From NCBI RefSeq assembly GCF_030056795.1, contig NZ_JASHKQ010000001.1, positions 558,001 through 622,000 of the forward strand: a DNA stretch of 64,000 bases, given 5' to 3'. The translations under genes were made by a program, and so were the position numbers. The notes under the pieces were generated by a model, which was not told the origin of the DNA, did no database searches, and saw only the letters and a program-made list of their open reading frames with translations. Positions 57,916-64,000 of the stretch are shown in pieces (the first letter of the stretch is position 1; each line of letters opens with the position of its first letter). This stretch comes from Rhodococcus sp. IEGM 1381. GTDB taxonomy: Bacteria; Actinomycetota; Actinomycetes; Mycobacteriales; Mycobacteriaceae.

Positions 57916-59073
57916 CTAGAAGACTGCGTTTTCGAGATCACCGAGTACGGAATTCACGAACCTGTCGAAGTGCAGTGGTGACAGGTCGAGGTCGGTCTCG
58001 CCGGTCAGCAAAAGTTGAGCGATGCTCTCCCCTACCGCGGGTGACTGCATGAAGCCGTGGCCTGAGAAACCTGCTGCGATGTAGAGTCCGGCTACCTCTG
58101 CTGCCGGACTTACAATGGCGTGATCATCAGGTGTCATCTCACGCAGCCCTGCCCAGCTACCGGTGATTTCGAGTTCGCCGAGAAGGGGGAAGCGGTGAGA
58201 CAGTGCGGTCGCAAGGCCCTCCACTCGATCCCAATCAACGCTCGCTTTCTCTGATGTCTGGACTTGGCGATCATTGCCGCCGACGACCGCGCCGCCAGAT
58301 TTCTCAGGGTGCAGGTAAGCGCCGGTGGCCATATCGACGGTAAGCGGGAGGCCTCCGTGGACGGACTCCTTGGGTGCCGTGGCGAAAGCTTGACGGGAAT
58401 GCGGAAACACAGGGATATCGAGACCGCACATTTGCCCAACCGTGCGTGTTTGTGGTCCTGCGGCGATTACGACCACTTCTGCCTCGATGACACCAGCGGA
58501 GGTAACGATGCCTGATACGGCGCCGTCCGTACCTACCGTGATGTCGAGGACATCGGTGTTCTGCAGAATCCGAACTCCGTTGCGGCGAGCAATATTTACG
58601 TAGCCAGCAACGGCATCCGCAGGTGATGCGGATCCGTCGCGAGGGGTGTAGGTAGCGGAGAGAAGGTCGTCGGTACGGACTCCGGGGAAGGCGTCGCTGA
58701 TCTGATCGGTATCGAGAACTTCTACCTCGACGCCCAACGAGCGTTGCAACGCTACATTCTTCTCGAAGGCCACAGACGTCGCTTCGTCCGATATTAGAAA
58801 TAGGTACCCGTGCCTGCGAAAATCCAAGGGCCGTTCAGTTTTGTCTTCGAACTGCTCCCAGAAACTAACGGATCGCTGAACCAATTCGATATTTACTCGT
58901 GAAGAGAATTGATGGCGAATTCCTCCCGTGGCGTAAGCCGTGGCCCCTTCGCCCAGGAGCTTACGTTCGACCACCGTGATATCGCTGTACCCGCTGGCGC
59001 TGAGATGGTATGCGATGGAAGTGCCGATAATCCCACCGCCGATAATGACGACTCGACCACCGTTTAAATGCAT
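57916..59073 (-). CDS. FAD-dependent amine oxidoreductase (sarcosine oxidase beta / pipecolate oxidase type)
   Basis: A 385-residue DAO-family flavoprotein. The dinucleotide-binding motif VVIIGGGIIGTSIAYHLSASG is at 8-28. ATGGIRHQFSSRVNIELVQRS follows at about 48 and VVIAAGPQTRTVGQ near 200. The C-terminal motif is GSWAGLREMTPDDHAIVSP with GLYIAAGFSGHGFMQSPAVGE (about 345). The family oxidises secondary or D-amino acids. In this locus an L-pipecolate oxidase/dehydrogenase forming piperideine-6-carboxylate for AmaB would fit, but sarcosine, proline or D-amino acids cannot be excluded. It heads the operon of five genes ending in lysR. Confidence 0.85.
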   Translation of the reverse strand: MHLNGGRVVIIGGGIIGTSIAYHLSASGYSDITVVERKLLGEGATAYATGGIRHQFSSRVNIELVQRSVSFWEQFEDKTERPLDFRRHGYLFLISDEATSVAFEKNVALQRSLGVEVEVLDTDQISDAFPGVRTDDLLSATYTPRDGSASPADAVAGYVNIARRNGVRILQNTDVLDITVGTDGAVSGIVTSAGVIEAEVVVIAAGPQTRTVGQMCGLDIPVFPHSRQAFATAPKESVHGGLPLTVDMATGAYLHPEKSGGAVVGGNDRQVQTSEKASVDWDRVEGLATALSHRFPLLGELEITGSWAGLREMTPDDHAIVSPAAEVAGLYIAAGFSGHGFMQSPAVGESIAQLLLTGETDLDLSPLHFDRFVNSVLGDLENAVF

Positions 59074-60261
59074 TTGCTCACCTGATTCATTGAAGTGTCA
59101 AGCGCTTCGGATGCGGAAATGGAAGTGCCGTTCATGCGGATCTGGTAGATCACTTCCGCGTAGGGCTTTAAGCGCTCGATGACTCTTCAATTTTTACTCC
59201 GCAGTGATGGGAGCTACAAGAGCCCGAGGTTCCAAGATTATTCACCTGCCGTGCAGCTGTGGTTCAACTCATACCTGAAGGTCGACGCGGCGTAACACCG
59301 CTGCAACTAGGCCGCCGTCTCGGTGTAGCAATGGCCGTCGGAGGGGGCTTCTGGTGCGTGTGACGACACTGCTAATGTCGACTCGACGGCAAGGAAAGAC
59401 CAATGATTGAGCTCGAGTATATGGTCCGTTAAGAACCGCAACAGCTCGAAAGTCCGGCGTCGCCCTCCGAATGACAAAACGCTGCCTGCCGCGCGGCATG
59501 ATTCTGGAAACGCTGCGCGGACAACTCGTGATATCAGGGCTGTTGCTCGAACCGCCTGAGGGGATTCGTGGAGTTGCGGCGAGGAATGTAGCAACCGCGG
59601 GTGCCCGGACTGGGTGCTTTGTAACGGTTGGCCCGTGCCCGGAAGCCGTGGAGTAGCCATCCATGGGAGTCGAGTTCGCCGACTATGGCGTGCGTGACCA
59701 TATGGGCGGGCGCGGATGTGACTGCTGTTGCCCATGCTCTGCACTGGCGTCAGGTCGGTTTGTTCGATCGAAGGTTCGGACGTAGGCGAAGCCAAAGACT
59801 GGTTCCAGGCGTCGAGCGCGATGACGGTGGTATTCAGGACGAGCGGGCCACGAAGGGCGTAGTTTCTGCAGCCGTCAGGGCACACACCCAGATCGCTGCG
59901 ATCGTTCCAACGGTCCCAAGCAGCACTGTCGACTGCTTCGAATAAGCCGAATTTACTTCACCGTGCCTCCACTCCCCCTTTTCTTTTGGGTGTCGAGCAG
60001 TCGGATTCACGAAACTGGTGCAATGGCTCGGCGCTTGACGCTCGTGTACCGCAATTCCGTCGACGTATCAGGCCGGCCAGCAACCCGATGGCCGGCAAGG
60101 CCGACGCTCCTGCCGCCGCCAATCTGGACGACGATTTTCGGCGTTGATCGTCAAGCCGCAGGCTATGGCCTCGGTCAGAGGCCGCGGAATTCGTCCCTGA
60201 TCTTGACCCGGTCGGGGACGATAGGGATCGAATTCCTCGTGGTCCCGACCGGGTTATCAAA
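59074..60261. other. 1.2-kb region without a recognisable gene
   Basis: Short frames exist on both strands (for example minus 59307-59885 and plus 59963-60265), but none has a ribosome binding site plus family-like sequence. A stretch read on the minus strand, HAIVGELDSHGWLLHGFRAR, looks protein-like but cannot be extended, suggesting a decayed gene. The first 100 bases should carry the promoter of the FAD oxidoreductase operon. An inverted repeat lies at 60207-60253. Confidence 0.5.
60207..60253. repeat. 10-base inverted repeat downstream of the D-2HG dehydrogenase gene
   Basis: CCCGGTCGGG (60207-60216) and CCCGACCGGG (60244-60253) with a 27-base spacer, ending eight bases from the stop codon of the minus-strand gene. 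It is a possible terminator without a clear U-tract. Confidence 0.5.
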
Positions 60262-63153
60262 CTAAATTGTCATTGTGCTCTCATCGTCCGGATCGGTATT
60301 GTTGTGGTCTGAACCCATTTGGGCAGATAACAACTGGGCAAGGTGCTCTCCGCGGCGATCGGTGAGATCTGCCAACTGAGTACGGCAGGAGTACCCATCG
60401 GCCAGGATGACTGTGTCGGCATCCGCGGCGGACACAGCGGGCAACAGTTGTTGTTCGGCAACGGCCAAGGACACTTCGTAGTGTCCCTTTTCGACACCAA
60501 AATTTCCGGCGAGACCACAGCAGCCCCCCAGTCGCTGCACTTCGGCACCGGCTGTTTCCAAAAGCGCCGCATCGGGGCTCCATCCCATCACTGCGTGGTG
60601 ATGACAATGCGGCTGAGCTACCACTTTCGTACCCCGGAGAGACGGTGGGGTCCAGCCCCGGTCGGTCAGAAGTTCTGCCAGAGTCCGTGTGGCCTCCGAA
60701 ACCTGACGAGCTGCATCATTGTTTACCAGTTCGAGTGCGTCAGAGCGTAAGACCCCCGTACACGAGGGCTCCATACCTACGATCGGTGAACCGCCGCTTG
60801 CCGCATCGGCCAGCGCATCTACCGTTTTACCCAGAATCTTCTTTCCACCGTCGAGCTGTCCAGTCGAGATCCAGGTCAACCCGCAACACTGCTGCTTAGT
60901 GGTGAGTCGGGGACTGTAACCAGCGTCCTCTAGAACTCGGACAGTTGCAATACCGACATCGGGTGTGAAGTAGTTCGTGAACGAATCGACAAACAATGTC
61001 ACCGGGTCGCCGGTGACATCGCGACGAGCGTGGGTGGCAGCGAACCATGATCGGAAGGTTTGCTTGGCGAACGGGGGAATTGTGCGGCGTCGGTCGACAC
61101 CCGCCGAGGACAAAGCAATCGGACCGAGTCCGGGAAGCTGCATGGCTGCGTTTACCAATTGCGGTGCCTTGCTTGCGATCTTGGCCCACCGCGGTAGCCA
61201 TCCGAGCGAGTAGTGCGACGCAGGTCGGATCCGGCCCTTGTAGCTTTGGTGTAGCACCTCGGATTTGAAGGCCGCCATGTCCACCCCCGTAGGACAGTCG
61301 GATGCACACCCCTTGCACGACAAGCACAGATCCAACGCATCATGGACCTCCGGTGAGCGCCACCCTCCGGTAACTTCTGTGCCGTTTATCATCTCCTGAA
61401 GGACCCGCGCGCGGCCACGGGTGGAATCTCTCTCGTCTCGCGTTGCCTGATAGGAAGGGCACATGACGCCGCCTTCCGCAGTATTATCGGCTCTGCATTT
61501 TCCGACACCAGTGCATCGGTGTACCGCCTGCGTAAAGTTTCCATCGTCATTGTGGTAAGCCAACGCAAGATTGCGTCGTAGCAATGGTGCTGCGGGCACG
61601 CGCAGGTCAGCATCGAAGGGGCGTGGATCCACCACAACTCCGGGGTTGAGAATGTTTTTAGGGTCAAAGGCGTGTTTCACAGCCGCAAACAGCCCGAGTG
61701 CATCGGTGGAGTAGATCAATGGCAGCAGCTCGCTACGAGCGCGACCGTCACCGTGCTCTCCGGACAGTGACCCTCCAAACCTGGCCACGAGTTGGCCGGC
61801 AGCGAGTAGGAAGTCGCGGAACACCCGGGTGCCCCCCGGCATGTCAAGAGGAAAATCTATTCGCACGTGCAGACAGCCGTCACCGAAGTGGCCGTAGGGA
61901 AGGCCAGTGACACCGAAATCCTCCATGAGTGTGTCGAATTCTCGCAGATAGTCACCGAGTCGAACGGGAGGCACCGCTGCGTCTTCCCACCCGGCATGAG
62001 CTGGCAGGCCGGCGGGGCTGCGGCCAGCGAGGCCGGCTCCGTCGGCCCGAATCCGCCACAGGTTGGCGGCAAGTGCAGGATCGGTGACGACTAGGGAATC
62101 TAGTGCTCCGCATCCTCGCTCAACGACTCGTGCCCTGTCGATGGTCTCATCCATTGTGTCCCCAACCACTTCGACGAACAGCCATGCCGCCCCCCGCGGT
62201 AAAGGAGGAACGGCCGCCGGCCCGCGACGCTGGCGCACCACATCGACAATCCGCGAGTCGATTCCCTCACATGCAGTCGGTGCGAATTCGAGCACGGTCG
62301 GTGATGCATCTCCGGCCGAGGCAATGTCGGCATAGCCGAGCACGACCAGGATGCGGTGAGCTGGCTCGGTGACGAGCCTGACAGTTGCTTCGGTGACAAG
62401 CCCGAGCGTGCCTTCGCTGCCGATCAACATACGCGCGACGTCAAATCGGTTCTCGGGTAACAGGTGTTCGAGCGCATAGCCAGAGACTTGACGCCCGAAT
62501 TGAGCGAACTCGGTGCGTATGGTTGCCAGGCCCGACGCTGTGGCCGACTGCAGGTTATTCAGTACAGCGGAATTCTTGGGTCGTCTGACCGTCGATCCTC
62601 CTACCGAGGACGTAAGGCGCAAGTCTTCACCGGTACCTGCGAGAAGGCGTAATTCTGTGACGTTGTCTGATGTTCGGCCGTAGCCCAACGTGCGCGATCC
62701 GCATGCATTGTTACCGATCATGCCGCCGATAGTGCAGCGTGTGTGGGTCGAAGGGTCGGGTCCGAACCGAAGGTTGTGCGGTGCCGCAGCGGCTTGTAGG
62801 ACAGCTTGAACCGTACCGGGCTGTACAACGGCAGTTCGGGTGTCCGGGTTCATCTTCAGAACCTGGTTCATATGGCGGCTGAAGTCCAGCACGATTCCGG
62901 CACCCACAGCGTTACCTGCGACCGACGTTCCTGCCCCTCTGGCCGTGATGGGAATACCTTCGTCGCGGCACACCGTCAAAACAGATGCCACTTCATCGGA
63001 ATCGCGTGGACACACAACCGCCATCGGGGTCACCCGGTACAAGGAAGCATCGGAGGAGTAAGCAGCACGTCGCGCCCCATCGACGTGGACATCTGCGATG
63101 CCACATCGGCGAAGGAGCCCGGCGAAGGATTCAACGGAAGTCATCTGTAGCAT
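60262..63153 (-). CDS. FAD-linked, Fe-S-containing D-2-hydroxyacid dehydrogenase (YdiJ-like, D-2-hydroxyglutarate)
   Basis: A 963-residue protein fusing a vanillyl-alcohol-oxidase-type FAD domain to a GlpC-like iron-sulfur domain. The FAD domain (about 35-255) has ITARGAGTSVAGNAVGAGIVLD and RCTIGGMIGNNACGSRTLGYGRT. The FAD-oxidase C domain extends to about 530. Two 4Fe-4S motifs follow (HRCTGVGKCRADN...MCPSYQATRDE and CLSCKGCASDCPTGVDM), then CCG-type cysteine repeats (QQCCGLTWI; GGCCGLAGNFG). YdiJ-like proteins oxidise D-2-hydroxyglutarate to 2-oxoglutarate, exactly the step after HglS. The start is ATG 63153 or ATG 63144; an operator overlaps the former. Confidence 0.85.
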   Translation of the reverse strand: MLQMTSVESFAGLLRRCGIADVHVDGARRAAYSSDASLYRVTPMAVVCPRDSDEVASVLTVCRDEGIPITARGAGTSVAGNAVGAGIVLDFSRHMNQVLKMNPDTRTAVVQPGTVQAVLQAAAAPHNLRFGPDPSTHTRCTIGGMIGNNACGSRTLGYGRTSDNVTELRLLAGTGEDLRLTSSVGGSTVRRPKNSAVLNNLQSATASGLATIRTEFAQFGRQVSGYALEHLLPENRFDVARMLIGSEGTLGLVTEATVRLVTEPAHRILVVLGYADIASAGDASPTVLEFAPTACEGIDSRIVDVVRQRRGPAAVPPLPRGAAWLFVEVVGDTMDETIDRARVVERGCGALDSLVVTDPALAANLWRIRADGAGLAGRSPAGLPAHAGWEDAAVPPVRLGDYLREFDTLMEDFGVTGLPYGHFGDGCLHVRIDFPLDMPGGTRVFRDFLLAAGQLVARFGGSLSGEHGDGRARSELLPLIYSTDALGLFAAVKHAFDPKNILNPGVVVDPRPFDADLRVPAAPLLRRNLALAYHNDDGNFTQAVHRCTGVGKCRADNTAEGGVMCPSYQATRDERDSTRGRARVLQEMINGTEVTGGWRSPEVHDALDLCLSCKGCASDCPTGVDMAAFKSEVLHQSYKGRIRPASHYSLGWLPRWAKIASKAPQLVNAAMQLPGLGPIALSSAGVDRRRTIPPFAKQTFRSWFAATHARRDVTGDPVTLFVDSFTNYFTPDVGIATVRVLEDAGYSPRLTTKQQCCGLTWISTGQLDGGKKILGKTVDALADAASGGSPIVGMEPSCTGVLRSDALELVNNDAARQVSEATRTLAELLTDRGWTPPSLRGTKVVAQPHCHHHAVMGWSPDAALLETAGAEVQRLGGCCGLAGNFGVEKGHYEVSLAVAEQQLLPAVSAADADTVILADGYSCRTQLADLTDRRGEHLAQLLSAQMGSDHNNTDPDDESTMTI

Positions 63154-63177
63154 GCTACAGGATGTGGCATGCTACAG
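63145..63177. promoter_or_regulatory. Tandem GntR operators between the D-2HG dehydrogenase and gntR genes
   Basis: CTGTAGCATGCTACAG (63145-63160) is a perfect 16-base palindrome. ATGTGGCATGCTACAG (63162-63177) is a near copy 17 bases further on. They overlap the 5' end of the dehydrogenase gene and the -35 area of gntR. TATAGT (63193-63198) is a good -10 for gntR. Confidence 0.75.
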
Positions 63178-63204
63178 ACGTGTAATGGTTGATATAGTTA
63201 CCGA

Positions 63205-63933
63205 GTGCCCGACAACCTCCTCGAACCTCTGACTCCATCTAGTGGGCGCCGGATGGAGCAAGTCGTGACTGCTATCAGAACTGCCATCGACAATGGCCGG
63301 ATGACACCTGGGGTGAAGTATTCGGTCTACCAGTTGGCTGACCAACTGAGTGTTTCTCGGACCCCGGTACGCGACGCGTTACTGCGCTTAGAGGAAGCTG
63401 GGCTGATCCGCTTCGAGGCGCGCCAAGGCTTCCGAATCATGCTCCCACATCCTCAAGAGATCGCAGACATCTTTGCTGTACGTCTCGCGCTCGAACTGCC
63501 TGCGGTTCGTAGGGCAGCTGCGCGCTGCAATACTGACACGGGAGATATTCTGAGGGATCGAATGCGGTTGATGCATCATGCTGTGAAGGATGCAGATGAG
63601 AGGTCCTTCATGAGCCATGACCAGCTACTGCACGATCATATTCTGGATTCCTCAGGTAATGCTCGTGCCCGAAAAATAGTCGCGTCGTTGCGGGAGTCGA
63701 CTCGGCTTCTAGGAGCGTCCACCGCAGATCGCATCCGAACGCTTTCAGATATAAACGATGAACATACCCCTATTGTCGCCGCCATTGTCGCAAACGATCC
63801 AGACGCTGCCGAAAGAGCAATGTCTACACATCTGGTGGTAACAGGAAGACTTCTTGTCACTCAGGCAGTACGCGATCAAAAGCTCGAAGATCTGGACGTG
63901 GATACGATCTGGAACAACACAATTTCCGCATAG
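63205..63933 (+). CDS. GntR family regulator, FCD (FadR-type) subfamily
   Basis: A 242-residue regulator. The winged helix at about 12-75 contains YSVYQLADQLSVSRTPVRDALLRLEEAGLIRFEARQGFRIM. The all-helical FCD effector domain spans about 90-225, with metal-binding-type positions in SFMSHDQLLHDHILDSSGN (D...H) and NDEHTPIVAAIVANDPDAAERAMSTHL (H near 200). FCD proteins often sense hydroxy or oxo acids. The GTG lies seven bases after TATAGT, indicating a leaderless mRNA. Divergence from the D-2-hydroxyglutarate dehydrogenase gene suggests D-2HG or a related acid as effector. Confidence 0.9.
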   Translation: MPDNLLEPLTPSSGRRMEQVVTAIRTAIDNGRMTPGVKYSVYQLADQLSVSRTPVRDALLRLEEAGLIRFEARQGFRIMLPHPQEIADIFAVRLALELPAVRRAAARCNTDTGDILRDRMRLMHHAVKDADERSFMSHDQLLHDHILDSSGNARARKIVASLRESTRLLGASTADRIRTLSDINDEHTPIVAAIVANDPDAAERAMSTHLVVTGRLLVTQAVRDQKLEDLDVDTIWNNTISA

Positions 63934-64000
63934 CGACAGGCATTTCCGAAAGCCGTCAGAAAATCCCCTACTACTCTATTTGAATGCAACCACAATGCAG

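Noticed and set aside
48466..63933. Phage, toxin-antitoxin or defence system in the accessory region
   Set aside because: All intact genes there are metabolic, transport or regulatory; no integrase, nuclease, toxin or phage structural motif was seen apart from the IS3 remnant.

Overview
The window is the replication-origin region of a high-G+C actinomycete of the order Mycobacteriales, most likely Rhodococcus or the closely related Rhodococcoides. The basis is gene order. On the minus strand dnaA, dnaN, gnd, recF and a dciA-like gene run leftwards from the origin. On the plus strand rpmH, rnpA, yidD, yidC, khpB, rsmG, parA and parB run rightwards. They are followed by a GNAT-like gene, cwlM, trxA, trxB, an anti-sigma-like gene, sigM, a murJ-pseudokinase fusion, a DUF6049 gene, mutT4 and pcnA. 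This order matches the block from Rv0004 round through Rv3907c of Mycobacterium tuberculosis, with gnd inserted. No taxonomic marker such as an rRNA gene is present.

Region 1 (1-16 kb): replication and chromosome segregation. DnaA boxes lie on both sides of dnaA. A gene-poor 1.8-kb spacer between khpB and rsmG, plus the rsmG and parA starts, carries six ParB-binding parS sites. At the far left, where gyrB would be expected, there is instead a translationally coupled PF10118 protein and a phthalate-dioxygenase-reductase-like flavoprotein.

Region 2 (16-30 kb): envelope and redox homeostasis. CwlM lacks its zinc-ligand histidines, and MurJ carries a C-terminal pseudokinase. Together with SigM and thioredoxin/thioredoxin reductase they form the conserved mycobacterial cell-wall block. 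trxB has a GGGAAC-N18-GTT promoter of the disulfide-stress ECF type. sigM is preceded by a hairpin that buries its ribosome binding site.

Region 3 (30-43 kb): mixed housekeeping and accessory genes: an MFS exporter, an NAD-dependent epimerase with a divergent TetR regulator and paired operators, YqgE, glutamate decarboxylase, an SBF-like transporter, a split SdpI-type module, leuS, a PPOX flavoprotein, and a molybdopterin oxidoreductase with a cytochrome b partner.

Region 4 (43-48.5 kb): a beta-glucoside PTS operon (IIBCA permease, 6-phospho-beta-glucosidase, BglG/LicT antiterminator) with a clear RAT antiterminator and overlapping intrinsic terminator in its leader. Next to it is a scar with a decayed CoA-transferase gene and an IS3 transposase remnant.

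Region 5 (48.5-64 kb): a catabolic island. The most coherent reading is lysine/pipecolate catabolism through 2-aminoadipate, 2-oxoadipate and D-2-hydroxyglutarate to 2-oxoglutarate. The genes are an ALDH7-type aminoadipate semialdehyde dehydrogenase, an HglS-type 2-oxoadipate dioxygenase/decarboxylase, an amino-acid dehydrogenase, a FAD amine oxidase, a racemase, a transporter, a ThDP enzyme of unknown role, a LysR regulator, and a D-2-hydroxyglutarate dehydrogenase-like FAD/Fe-S protein. A divergent FCD-type GntR regulator faces tandem operators. This island is the best candidate for something not yet described as a unit.
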